A stretch of DNA of 64,000 bases from Vibrio penaeicida (GTDB taxonomy: Bacteria; Pseudomonadota; Gammaproteobacteria; Enterobacterales; Vibrionaceae), in the NCBI RefSeq assembly GCF_030689305.1, contig NZ_JAUYVM010000005.1:1-64000 (forward strand), in the 5' to 3' direction. Positions 55,218-64,000 of this stretch are shown here, piece by piece (positions within the stretch are counted from its first letter, which is position 1; each line of letters starts with the position of its first letter). The position numbers and the translations under genes are program-made. A model generated the notes under the pieces. It made no database searches. It saw nothing but the letters and a program-made list of their open reading frames with translations, and was not told the DNA's origin.

Positions 55218-56076
55218 GATTGCATTAGAACATTTGCACGTTATCAACGTGATTCATCAAGAAGGCAGCTTTACCAAAGCGAGTGAGAAGCTTTATAAGG
55301 CTCGCTCGGCGGTTTCCTACTCTGTTAAGCAGGTTGAAGAGTTTTACGACATAGAAATATTCAACCGAGAAACATATCGACCAGAACTCACCCGAGATGG
55401 GAAAATTCTTCTCAATAAAATTCAGCACCTATTGCATGAAGCCAACGAGTTTGATCAATTCGCTAAGCAACTGAACAGTGAAGTAGAGTCTGAAATTCGC
55501 CTCAGTATCAGCGCAATATTCCCAATGAACCTAGTCACTCAATTATTGGCAGAGCTAAAAGCAACCTACCCTCAAACCATTATTCACTTGAATATCGAAA
55601 CCGCGTCAGGCGAGAGAATGCTAAAGGATGAATTGGTTGATATTGGCATTTATGGTGGCATACAAAAAGACAACGACATTCAGTATCGCCAGATTGAGCA
55701 ATTCAAGCTCCCTGTTTATGTCTCCGATCGTTTCCAAGCGAACGATATCCGTAACGTACAACCAGAAGAGCTCGCACAGCTTCCTCAGGTCGTCGTTAAG
55801 TCCTCGTATGGCAGCAGCCCAGATACCAATATTATGCGAGATGGAATCCAGTGGTATGTATCCGATCAACAGACCAAGAAAGCAATCATTTTGAGTGGTC
55901 TAGGCTGGGGAAGATTGCCTGAACATGAAGCAAATCTCGAAAAGATAGACAATAAGTTATTCGAAGTGAAGTCTCAGGAGACAATGCAAATTCCCATTTA
56001 TGTTGCAAAGGTAAAATCAAAGTCTTTAGGCCTGGTTGGAAATATGATCTGGAACTTTTTCTCTTTAATTAAATAA
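55216..56076 (+). CDS. LysR-family regulator
   Basis: A 286-aa LysR protein with an N-terminal HTH (HQEGSFTKASEKLYKARSAVSYSVKQVEEFYD) and an effector domain. It is divergent from the dehalogenase/SDR operon and is probably its regulator. No ribosome site precedes the ATG, so the mRNA may be leaderless or the start weak. The operator-like inverted repeat covers the start codon. Confidence 0.92.
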   Translation: MIALEHLHVINVIHQEGSFTKASEKLYKARSAVSYSVKQVEEFYDIEIFNRETYRPELTRDGKILLNKIQHLLHEANEFDQFAKQLNSEVESEIRLSISAIFPMNLVTQLLAELKATYPQTIIHLNIETASGERMLKDELVDIGIYGGIQKDNDIQYRQIEQFKLPVYVSDRFQANDIRNVQPEELAQLPQVVVKSSYGSSPDTNIMRDGIQWYVSDQQTKKAIILSGLGWGRLPEHEANLEKIDNKLFEVKSQETMQIPIYVAKVKSKSLGLVGNMIWNFFSLIK

Positions 56077-56809
56077 TAAATCTAATACCTCACATAAAAT
56101 TATGTAATGGTAATAATAGGATTATTGAAACGTTATTACATACCAATCAAAATATTATAGATAATAATATTAAATATATGGATTTAAATTCAACACTCAT
56201 TCAATTTAAATCTAAACTTAAAATTTCCCATTTGAATTACGATCACATTTGTTCTCATATTATTTATTGCAAATAATGATCTTTATTCACCTTTCAAAAA
56301 GAAAAATCAATTTTATTAACAATCAGTAGGTTAGAGTATTAACTCTAATGTGAAAGTCATAAGAAAAGGTTAAAATATACTTAAAATACAATATCTTAAA
56401 CAAATTAAACTATATCTATTAATATTATTTCATATTAATTTCTGGCGACTGTTATTATTTGAAATGTCTACGCTAGTAACTTATTTATCAACAAAATCGA
56501 ACTCTAATACTATCAGGTTCTGCCGAATAATTTTGCTAAGAAATTTTTCTTACATACATATTTTCACTCCGTTTTCAAGTGCTCGAACAGCCTCCAATCA
56601 GATAAATTTGTAATAGAGACCATGTTTTATAAAATAATCATCACTTGGTTAGTAAGCCAATAAAGAATAAGGCTTCAACGCCAAGTAATAAAAGAATAGT
56701 CACTTAAAAATTGAGTTGTATGCCTTACAGGTACACTCATAAATAATTAAAAGTTTAGCAGTCCTACTTTCTCAAAATTTAGGACCCAAATAACAATAAG
56801 GATAAGAGA
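56077..56809. other. AT-rich spacer before the M4 protease
   Basis: About 730 bp of very AT-rich sequence with no convincing ORF. It must hold the protease promoter. No named regulator site could be assigned; the composition would suit H-NS-type silencing. Confidence 0.5.
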
Positions 56810-58666
56810 ATGAATACTAAAATTGGACTTATTCCCTTGCTGGTCGGTATGGCTTTACCGACGACTGCACTTGCACAAGTGGATATTAATAACATCACTG
56901 AATCTGGACGCCCTACGTTTGCAGTTGGTGCATTGGGTGCCGCACAACTTAATGCTGATGTGGAAACGCTGAAGCATTACCTAGCAAATACCCCTTCCTA
57001 CAAATCCACAGGTAACGAAGAATTTGTTGTAGAGCGACAATGGGTCGACGAGCTTGGCAAAAAGCACACCGTATTTAACCAAACCATTGATGGTATTAAG
57101 GTACACAACAGTCGAATTACGTTGCATACCGATGTCACACTTGGAAACGGTTTTGCTCCTGCGAATGAGTCTATCTACGCGGTGTCGGGAACGGTCGCAG
57201 TGCCGACAGCATCACCCGCAACATTTGCACCTATACGTATGAGCAATGATGACGGTATACAAGCAAAATCGGTCGTTAAAAGCATTGGTGACGTGGTGAC
57301 AGAGCCAGAGTTGGCTTATGTGTATCTTCGCGATATTGACGATACGAAATTGGCTTGGCGTATGGAAGTTAAGTTCTTCCGAGGATCTGGGCATTCTTTC
57401 GGACACGATCTAGTGTACGTAGATGCACTTACTCATGAAATATTGTCCCGTGAAACTTTAATCCATCAAGCTAAGAACTGGAAAACACACACGTTAGATG
57501 GAGGAGGCTATTTCAGCCGACCAGGTAGGCTACTGTGCACTAACCAAGAAGATTGTGGCAATAATCTATCGGCTCAACGAGCACATGATGGTGCGTCGAC
57601 GGTGTATGACTATTACAAAGAGAGACACAATCGAAATGGTTTAGATGATCGCGATATGACGATGATTTCGAGTGTGGACCTAGGTGTAGCGAATGCGTCG
57701 TGGTATTTGGGACAAATGTTCTACGGTAAATCCAGAACAGGCGCCGATTACACAACAGATTTCGATGTCATTGGCCACGAGTTTACTCATGGCGTTATCG
57801 ATTCAACCGCCGATTTGATTTATCAAAATGCATCAGGCGCGTTAAACGAAGCGTGGGCAGACATTCTAGGGATCTCGGCAGAAGCGTATAAAAATGGCAA
57901 AACAACTTCTACTTGGTTGCTAGGTAACGAACTGTATCAAAGGCCTGGGCAAGCGTTGCGCTATATGAACAATCCAACTAAAGATGGGCGTTCTAAAGAC
58001 TGGTACCCAGAGCGCAGACCTTTTGTAAAAAATCCAGGTCAGGATAATGACAATGGTTGGGTTCACCTAAACTCTGGTATCGCAAACCTTGCCTATGTTC
58101 TATTAGTTGATGGCGGATCCCATCCACGTGGCAAGTCGGACGCGGTTGTTGATGGTATTGGTTTACTTAAAGCGGAAAAAGTATTCTACCGCGCTCTCAA
58201 CACCTACATGGGTCCAAACACTAATTTCCCTGAAGCTCGTACGGCAACAGCTCAAGCGGCGGCTGACCTATATGGCCAAAGTGCAAAACACTCTGTTGAA
58301 ACAGCATGGTGTGCGGTTGGTGTAGGTGAGTGTCCAACAGCGATACCAACATCGGAAAAGCCAACATCACTTAGTGAAGCAGTAAGCGATATTTCCATTC
58401 CTTTGAACGAATGGAAACACTACACGCAAGACTTGGGTGAAGGCTACTCAAAAATGACGATTAAGGCAGAAGGTGGATTAGGGGATGTAGACCTATACGT
58501 AACCTATGGAAAGGAATCGACAGCAACCGCATTCGATTGTGAGTCAAACACCACTTCCAATACTGAAGAATGTGTTATTACAAACCCGAAAAAGGGCGCT
58601 TGGCATATTGATTTATTCGGTTATAAAGCGAGTTCTGGTGTCACACTAACACTGACTGCAGAATAA
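56810..58666 (+). CDS. Secreted M4 metalloprotease (vibriolysin/thermolysin-like) with PPC domain
   Basis: A 618-aa secreted zinc protease. Signal peptide about 1-22 (ending ALAQ), then FTP and PepSY-type propeptide domains (inhibitor/chaperone, to about 205). The catalytic domain has H323-E-F-T-H327 with the third zinc ligand Glu347 in GALNEAWADILG, and a catalytic histidine further on (VHLNSGI region). The C-terminal about 100 residues form a PPC domain (GLGDVDLYVTYGK), normally cleaved off. Type II secretion is expected. GAATAAGGATAAG lies upstream. It resembles vibrio haemagglutinin/protease, which is quorum-controlled in V. cholerae. Confidence 0.95.
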   Translation: MNTKIGLIPLLVGMALPTTALAQVDINNITESGRPTFAVGALGAAQLNADVETLKHYLANTPSYKSTGNEEFVVERQWVDELGKKHTVFNQTIDGIKVHNSRITLHTDVTLGNGFAPANESIYAVSGTVAVPTASPATFAPIRMSNDDGIQAKSVVKSIGDVVTEPELAYVYLRDIDDTKLAWRMEVKFFRGSGHSFGHDLVYVDALTHEILSRETLIHQAKNWKTHTLDGGGYFSRPGRLLCTNQEDCGNNLSAQRAHDGASTVYDYYKERHNRNGLDDRDMTMISSVDLGVANASWYLGQMFYGKSRTGADYTTDFDVIGHEFTHGVIDSTADLIYQNASGALNEAWADILGISAEAYKNGKTTSTWLLGNELYQRPGQALRYMNNPTKDGRSKDWYPERRPFVKNPGQDNDNGWVHLNSGIANLAYVLLVDGGSHPRGKSDAVVDGIGLLKAEKVFYRALNTYMGPNTNFPEARTATAQAAADLYGQSAKHSVETAWCAVGVGECPTAIPTSEKPTSLSEAVSDISIPLNEWKHYTQDLGEGYSKMTIKAEGGLGDVDLYVTYGKESTATAFDCESNTTSNTEECVITNPKKGAWHIDLFGYKASSGVTLTLTAE

Positions 58667-58674
58667 GCTTATTC

Positions 58675-58704
58675 AAGAAAGACAGCAATTGCTGTCTTTC
58701 TTTT
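58675..58704 (+). terminator. Terminator of the M4 protease gene
   Basis: AAGAAAGACAGC and its inverse form a 12-bp stem with a 4-nt centre, followed by TTTTC, 8 nt after the stop. Confidence 0.88.
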
Positions 58705-59521
58705 CGTACCACTCACATTGCGTGCTAGCTTTTATGTTTACCTAAATAATTTAAATTGTTATTTAATAACATAACAATTTAGACACTTATATTAATAGCA
58801 AACGTTTAAATGGGAATATGGATATTTATCTCTTATAAATACTGAAGATAAAATATAATAATCGCATGTTCTTATTTGAATTGTGATCACATTGGAACAT
58901 GCAAGTTTTCGATAAACCAAGATCCCTGCCATGTTTCTATTTATTTTCAGCCAGTTGGTAAAATTAAAGCTTTTACTCTAAAAATAATTTAGTCGCCAAA
59001 ATATCAATAGAAAGGAAAAGACCTTTAATTTCATAACATTAATAGAAAAACACGAATCAAATACATTTGGTAGGCAACGAGAAACACTCCATATCTCATA
59101 CAGTGTTCGCTAGGCTTAATGTATTATAATTTACATAATTATCAATAAATTCTGAAACCTATAGTCATCAATACTTATAGAGTAGGTAAGATAAAAAAAC
59201 ACAATAGCAATACATAAATACAGTGAAGTTTCAACCCACTAAATGTATTAACTGATTGAACTATTGTTAGCGTAAAATAACTCTAATAGAATCCTCTTCT
59301 CCCAATCAGGAGAGGTTCCTTGTTTTATTTTAATCCTGACAAAATTAAACAAGGAATTAACAAAGAGTTTTAATTTAAAGATTTATCATCCAAGAATTAT
59401 ACGTACGCATAGCCTTTTGCAAGTAACGTAAAGGGTCGGAGTCTGCCTAGATAGTAGACTCAAAAAAACTGTATTCTTAATATTTTTGCCATAAACATAA
59501 TTATTGGTAGGGAGATTTTTT
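58705..59521. other. Long AT-rich spacer with terminator-like hairpins
   Basis: About 800 bp without a credible ORF. At 59291-59314 a CCTCTTCTCC/GGAGAGG hairpin is followed by a 16-bp inverted repeat TTCCTTGTTTTATTTT/AAAATTAAACAAGGAA (59316-59331, 59341-59356; one mismatch). This could end an unannotated RNA. Otherwise only AT-rich promoter-like sequence is seen. Confidence 0.45.
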
Positions 59522-60229
59522 GTGAAAATAAAACCCATATTAATCGCGATAGGGTTAGCTGTGCCTTTATCTTTATTTATTTTTAGCGATATATCTAACG
59601 ATCCAAATACATCGCTAGATACCAATTCTTCTAAAAATTTAAATGCAAGCAAAAGCTCTGAAGAAAACAGCATTCTGGACAAACAAGCGGGTCGAAAAAA
59701 GCAAGAGAGTGGCAATCATCACACAGCGAAAATAGATGAACCCATTCATTTAGAAGCGCAAAGCGAGAAAAGCACTCGTGAGGAAGAAAAATCGCTTGAG
59801 GAAACAAAAGTACATGAAGACAAATCTCATGAGCCAATAAGCTTGGAACAAGCTTGGATAGATGTAAATCCAAGCGAAACACTTGCAAGCATAAGGCCTA
59901 AAAGTGAAGCCATAGAAAGTATTAAAGCGATTGAGTTTTCGAATGTATCAGAATTCCAATCTCTAAATACAAATGACAACGTGACTCTCAACTTACCGGA
60001 TAACACTGACATTGATATCGAAGTGGAATCAAACGAATTTCAAAATGAAGGAGTAAGAACTTGGTCGGGGAATTTCAAAATTGATAATCAGAACTACCCA
60101 GCCACCTTCACTTTTGGAAGTTCTTCAATTTTTGGTTTTATTGGTCACCCTAATGGTCCAATTAAAATTGAAGGCTCTGGAAACACTGCATGGATTTATG
60201 AAGTCCCAGATAGTCATGGATACGACTAA
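59522..60229 (+). CDS. Membrane-anchored propeptide-like protein for the adjacent metalloprotease
   Basis: A 235-aa protein with a GTG start (TAGGGAGA 7 nt upstream). A single N-terminal helix (KPILIAIGLAVPLSLFIF) anchors it, then about 100 residues of Ser/Lys/Glu-rich low-complexity linker. The C-terminal about 90 residues (VTLNLPDNTDIDIEV; RTWSGNF; ATFTFGSSSIFGFIGHPNG; NTAWIYEV) look like the propeptide of bacterial peptidyl-Asp-type metalloendopeptidases. It lies 63 nt upstream of such a protease whose own propeptide is missing, suggesting a split chaperone. The function is inferred. Confidence 0.6.
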   Translation: MKIKPILIAIGLAVPLSLFIFSDISNDPNTSLDTNSSKNLNASKSSEENSILDKQAGRKKQESGNHHTAKIDEPIHLEAQSEKSTREEEKSLEETKVHEDKSHEPISLEQAWIDVNPSETLASIRPKSEAIESIKAIEFSNVSEFQSLNTNDNVTLNLPDNTDIDIEVESNEFQNEGVRTWSGNFKIDNQNYPATFTFGSSSIFGFIGHPNGPIKIEGSGNTAWIYEVPDSHGYD

Positions 60230-60292
60230 TTAATAAATGCAGTTCAAATAAAAACAAACTAATTAATTAAAGATACTATTTTAGGATTAAAA

Positions 60293-61516
60293 ATGAAAAA
60301 AACGTTATTAGCGGCGATTGTTGCGTCGAGCTTTGTTGCACCCCTTACACACGCAACAACGAATATTGATGTACTGGGTGTTTACACGACAGAAACCGCG
60401 CAAAAAACTGATCACATTACTGCTATCCAGCATCGTTTCAATGTTGGTAATAAGATTCTTAAGGACAGTAAACTAGACATAAAAGTGAATCTCGCTGGGC
60501 TGAAAGAGTACAACTTCGACTCCGAACCCGGTAGAAAACAAGATCAAGGTGTTGCTTTGGAAGCAATAACACCTGGATATAAGCAGTCCGCGTTGTTCCG
60601 CGATATCGAGCAAGTAAGAAAAGATGAAGGCGCGGATATGGTGGCTATGTTCCGCTATCTAGACCTCGACAATTCTCCGGATTACGAACGCACCGCCAAT
60701 GGTTATAGCATCAGTTGTGGTGTGGCCTGGGTAATACCAGCATTCCAATGGAATGGTAACCAATCTTGGGCGAAAAGCAGAATGTACAGCCATACCTACA
60801 TTAACGAATGTGGTGGTGATACATTTATTCACGAATTAGGCCACAATTTTGGTATTAACCACGCACGTGAGCAATACAACGGTTTGCCTCACCTCCAAAA
60901 TGGAACAGAAAAAGATGCTTATGGTTATGGCGTAAACGGGCAATTTGCAACGACAATGGCTTATGGGTACCTATTCGGTATAAGAGGGCGTTCTTACAAT
61001 TTCTCTAACCCAGAAGTAGAGTGTAAAGGGCAGCCATGTGGTCGAAAAGGGGTAGCAAATGCCGCTCGCGCTATTGGTCTAACCGCACCTAAAATTGCCA
61101 ATATCTATCAAAGTAAAACCGATGGTACGGATACAGGTAAACCGACCCAGCCAATCGATCCTAAAGAACCCAACAACGTCTTTAAAATCGACTCCCCTGT
61201 AGCAATTCCAGACCAAGCTCAGGTAGACATTCCTCTTAAGGTGTCCTTCGAAGGCGAAATCACCAAACCAACAATCGCGCTAAACGTGGAACATGAGTTC
61301 ATCGGTGATTTGTCTATTCGACTTATCGCACCAGACAACAACTACTGGATTTTGAAGGAAGCGAACAGTAGAGATCGTGGTGAAAAATACAATGTTACTT
61401 TCACCTTACAAGATATTGAAGGTATCGACTTCAACGGTCAGTGGACACTGCGTGTTACGGATAAATTCGAACGAGATACTGGTGTAGTTAAAAGCGCCGT
61501 TCTAACCCTTAAGTAA
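60293..61516 (+). CDS. Secreted zinc metalloprotease (metzincin, M12/M72-like) with P domain
   Basis: A 407-aa secreted protease. Signal peptide about 1-21 (LLAAIVASSFVAPLTHA), and almost directly the catalytic domain with the metzincin site H180-E-L-G-H184-N-F-G-I-N-H190 and a Met-turn candidate TTMAYGY. Four or more cysteines probably pair (SCGVAW, NECGGD, ECKGQPCG). After a Thr/Pro linker (about 280-295), the last 110 residues are a proprotein convertase P domain (TIALNVEHEFIGDLSIRLIAP; NGQWTLRVTDKFERDTG). There is no propeptide; the preceding gene may supply it. Confidence 0.9.
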   Translation: MKKTLLAAIVASSFVAPLTHATTNIDVLGVYTTETAQKTDHITAIQHRFNVGNKILKDSKLDIKVNLAGLKEYNFDSEPGRKQDQGVALEAITPGYKQSALFRDIEQVRKDEGADMVAMFRYLDLDNSPDYERTANGYSISCGVAWVIPAFQWNGNQSWAKSRMYSHTYINECGGDTFIHELGHNFGINHAREQYNGLPHLQNGTEKDAYGYGVNGQFATTMAYGYLFGIRGRSYNFSNPEVECKGQPCGRKGVANAARAIGLTAPKIANIYQSKTDGTDTGKPTQPIDPKEPNNVFKIDSPVAIPDQAQVDIPLKVSFEGEITKPTIALNVEHEFIGDLSIRLIAPDNNYWILKEANSRDRGEKYNVTFTLQDIEGIDFNGQWTLRVTDKFERDTGVVKSAVLTLK

Positions 61517-61521
61517 TCCGT

Positions 61522-61556
61522 ATACCCAAGAGCCCAAAAGGTTCTTGGGTATTTTT
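61522..61556 (+). terminator. Terminator of the metzincin protease gene
   Basis: ATACCCAAGAGCC/GGTTCTTGGGTAT (13 bp, one G-U) with a 5-nt loop and a TTTTT run, starting 6 nt after the stop. The arms resemble ends of the TACCCAAGT MITE but have no TA duplication visible. Confidence 0.88.
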
Positions 61557-62480
61557 ATTAGAAAGAGTTAGGTACATGCCATACGAATATAAGGAGAAGG
61601 AAATGAATTAAGATTTGAATATCAATTTACGTTACTGTATAACATAACAACATCAATTCTGTTGTTTACAGGAAGGCAAACGTTAAACAATGAAATATGT
61701 ATTTTCATTCTCATTATTGGAATGACATAACTCTGACATTAATTATAGTAATTCCTGAATAGTTATCACATGAAATTAATGAAACAAATGAAAAATACAA
61801 TTTTAAAATTGGCTCAACTCGTTACTTCGGGATAAAAATAAAGTATAAGCCTTTCAATTACTTATACTTTAGATATGTAAAATCGCACAGCAATCCGTTT
61901 AATTCATATATCATTAATTCAATTATAAGTTTATATATATCAATAAGTTGAAAATTAAACTCTTATTCAACGCAACATTGATCTCATTTATTCTTAATTT
62001 TTTACCCTTATTCATCTTCTGTTCACGTGATTTCTACTAAGGATGATTGCTAGGGGAATGGAAAATATTTTTTACACTCTTTGCTGTATCGCCTATATAC
62101 CAAGCATATTCCTTTATACACGTACCGTAAAAAAACACCAACAAACATATTAGATAACACCTGTCAACATAATAAGGTTTTCTAAATTCTTCTGAAATTT
62201 GTTTTTTCTCACACCATTGATAACAATCTCTGTACTCAGTCACTGATACGGCTGTGTATTTGATTAATTCGAACTTTCTAAAGTGGAATAGGGTTTGGCT
62301 CTATTTCTGTTTTCTTTTGATGCTTGAGGAAAATCATATTTTCAACAAACATTAATAAGCTAATTAATAGCTATAGTCACATGACTTATAAAATATAATA
62401 TTGAGTTATATAAGTGTTCACTTATTTTAGTGGGTATAGGCTTTTTTATTTTTTAACTTTAATAATTTCGGGAATAAGAA
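61557..62480. other. AT-rich spacer before the aminopeptidase gene
   Basis: About 920 bp, AT-rich. A 68-codon minus-strand ORF (62037-62243, GTG start) rich in Tyr and Cys is present but has no ribosome site. GGAATAAGAA before 62481 is the ribosome site of the aminopeptidase. No other element is seen. Confidence 0.45.
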
Positions 62481-64000
62481 ATGAAAGTTAAGTATTTGTT
62501 ACTCGTCACAGCAATTAGCGCTACAAATTCAATCGCTAGCCAAAACATTATAAATCCAAACGAACCAACAAAAGCTTGGATAACAATAGGTAGCGACGCA
62601 ATTCAGCACTTTACAACAGCGCAAGAACACAAAGGGTTGGCTTTTTCATCTCAAACAATACAAGGCGTTAATGGCATTACCGTATCGGAGATTAATACTG
62701 CCGATATAAACAATTTGAGTGAGCTCATGCACCATGAATTCAAACGCTGTGGTGGATTCTTTTATCACGATTCGTTTGAAGAAGCGCAGGCATACGCGAA
62801 ACAAGCCGCGAATGCGAATCAGAGCTTTGCCAATTTTGCAGCCGTTAACTACACCATCGATAACGAGTCTGTCACCAATGCGATGATGTCAGAAACGTCA
62901 CAGCAAAACCTAACCAATACCGTCAATACATTATCCAATTACTACGATCGTTATTATACGTCTCAGTCGGGTTACGACGCGGCAAAATGGATAAAGGATC
63001 ATTGGGTTCAGCTTTCGCAGGCACGCAGTGATATCAGTGTGGAATTTTTTAATCACAGCTGGAAACAACCTTCTGTTATCGCAACGATAAATGGTACGAC
63101 TCTTGCCGACGAAATCGTCGTTATCGGTGGGCACCTAGACTCCATTAATACACGAAGCCCAGGTAACGAATCCGCCCCAGGTGCGGACGATAATGCTTCT
63201 GGTATTTCTGTTCTCACTGAAACGCTAAACGCGATCGTTAAAAGCGGATTTAAGCCTAAGCGTACCGTTAAAATCATCGGTTATGCCGCAGAAGAAGTCG
63301 GGCTGCGAGGTTCTAAAGCCATCGCCCAGTCTTACAAAAGCTCAGGTAAGAACGTAGTGGGTGTCGCTCAGTTTGATATGACGGGCTATAAGGGGACATT
63401 TAATCGCGACATCGTACTCATCACTGACTACACCAATTCAGGACAAAACCAGTTTATTCGAAACCTGATCAACAAATACTTGCCGAATATGACGCACGGC
63501 AATTCGCAGTGTGGTTACGCGTGTTCCGACCACGCCTCTTGGTACAATGAGGGCTTCCCTGCTTCTATGCCAGCGGAAGCAAATTTCCACGATTCGAACC
63601 CACTCATCCATACAGCAAATGATACCCAATTTGACTCAAGCCATGCGATTAAGTTTGCCAAACTGTCCGTTGCCTTCATTTCTGAACTCGCCAAAGGTAC
63701 GATTGCAGGAACCCCTCCACCACCGCCACCTACTGGCGAAAACGAACTGCAAAATGGTGTGCCAAAAACCAATATATCTGGGGTAGCTAAAGCGCAAAAC
63801 TTTTATACGTTTAATGTTCCAGCAGGGGCTTCCAACCTGAAATTCACAACATCAGGCGGAACTGGCGATGCGGATTTATACGTAAAATTTGGCTCTAAGC
63901 CAACGCTTAACAGTTATGACTGTAAAAGCACCAACAGTTCCAACAATGAACAATGCCAAATTCCAAACGCACAAGCGGGAACCTACCATGTGATGGTAGA
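62481..64000 (+). CDS. Secreted M28 leucyl aminopeptidase with PPC domain, 3' end cut by window
   Basis: Vibrio-type bacterial leucyl aminopeptidase, co-catalytic dizinc. 506 codons are visible. Signal peptide about 1-20 (VKYLLLVTAISATNSIAS), an N-terminal propeptide to about residue 120, then the M28 domain with ligands in GGHLDS (H218), GADDNASG, AEEVG, QFDMTG and FHDSNPLIHTANDT. After a PPPPPP linker a PPC domain begins (GVAKAQNFYTFNVPAG; DADLYVKFGSKP) and runs off the window. It belongs with the two neighbouring secreted proteases as exported nutrient-gathering enzymes. Confidence 0.94.
   Translation, partial: MKVKYLLLVTAISATNSIASQNIINPNEPTKAWITIGSDAIQHFTTAQEHKGLAFSSQTIQGVNGITVSEINTADINNLSELMHHEFKRCGGFFYHDSFEEAQAYAKQAANANQSFANFAAVNYTIDNESVTNAMMSETSQQNLTNTVNTLSNYYDRYYTSQSGYDAAKWIKDHWVQLSQARSDISVEFFNHSWKQPSVIATINGTTLADEIVVIGGHLDSINTRSPGNESAPGADDNASGISVLTETLNAIVKSGFKPKRTVKIIGYAAEEVGLRGSKAIAQSYKSSGKNVVGVAQFDMTGYKGTFNRDIVLITDYTNSGQNQFIRNLINKYLPNMTHGNSQCGYACSDHASWYNEGFPASMPAEANFHDSNPLIHTANDTQFDSSHAIKFAKLSVAFISELAKGTIAGTPPPPPPTGENELQNGVPKTNISGVAKAQNFYTFNVPAGASNLKFTTSGGTGDADLYVKFGSKPTLNSYDCKSTNSSNNEQCQIPNAQAGTYHVMV

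Noticed and set aside
62037..62243. 68-codon minus-strand ORF rich in Tyr and Cys
   Set aside because: GTG start without a ribosome site, in AT-rich spacer, no recognisable family. It could be a gene remnant but evidence is too thin.

Overview
The window reads as chromosomal DNA of a marine gammaproteobacterium, most probably a Vibrio or close relative. Supporting signs are the Aer-like chemoreceptor, a vibriolysin-type M4 protease, a vibrio-type M28 aminopeptidase with a PPC tail, the ribose operon order rbsDACBKR, the YeeN-type YebC paralogue, and several copies of a small TA-inserting repeat whose ends read TACCCAAGT...ACTTGGGTA. No rRNA, tRNA, CRISPR array, integron attC array or prophage is visible. 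The genus is an inference. Both window ends cut genes: a chemoreceptor on the left and an aminopeptidase on the right. Layout: 3-1373 chemoreceptor; 1485-13422 a complete nitrate assimilation cluster on the minus strand (nasA, cobA, ybiB-like, ANTAR regulator, nrtA, nrtB, nrtC, nirB, nirD); 13689-18979 mixed housekeeping and unknown genes (transglutaminase-like, AraC, LysE, small membrane and secreted proteins, glycosyltransferase, GFA); 19087-28166 a defence/restriction island; 28295-34408 small genes, an ABC1 kinase, a PAS/diflavin reductase operon, a methyltransferase broken by a MITE, and a CAP lipoprotein; 34559-40771 the ribose operon; 41115-48734 an aspartate racemase/symporter pair, LysE, nucleotidyltransferase, rhomboid and dehydrogenase genes; 49377-51926 a large toxin-like secreted protein; 52326-56076 yeeN, a dehalogenase-like/SDR operon and its LysR; 56810-64000 secreted proteases in long AT-rich spacers. 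The nitrate cluster has a coherent control circuit. Both nasA and nrtA have sigma-54-like promoters (GG-N10-G[C/A]) followed by leaders with a hexaloop hairpin of the ANTAR type (A at loop position 1, G at 4) and an intrinsic terminator. The cluster encodes its own ANTAR-domain antiterminator. The uptake ATPase nrtC is broken by an exact 13-bp tandem duplication; deleting one copy restores a 310-codon frame. The defence island is the most unusual block: a 5-methylcytosine methyltransferase with an N-terminal HTH, divergent from a five-gene operon of SNF2 ATPase, GHKL (MORC/MutL-like) ATPase, an unknown protein that shares a C-terminal module with the GHKL protein, an McrB-like AAA+ protein and a LlaJI/McrC-like nuclease. 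Near-identical direct repeats sit just upstream of both divergent starts and look like operators for the methyltransferase HTH. Other points of interest are a predicted NsrR plus Fur control region before the PAS/flavoprotein operon, a membrane-anchored propeptide-like protein encoded separately from its metalloprotease, an undetected small secreted ORF inside the ribose operon, and a methyltransferase gene cut by a 262-bp MITE with a TA target duplication.
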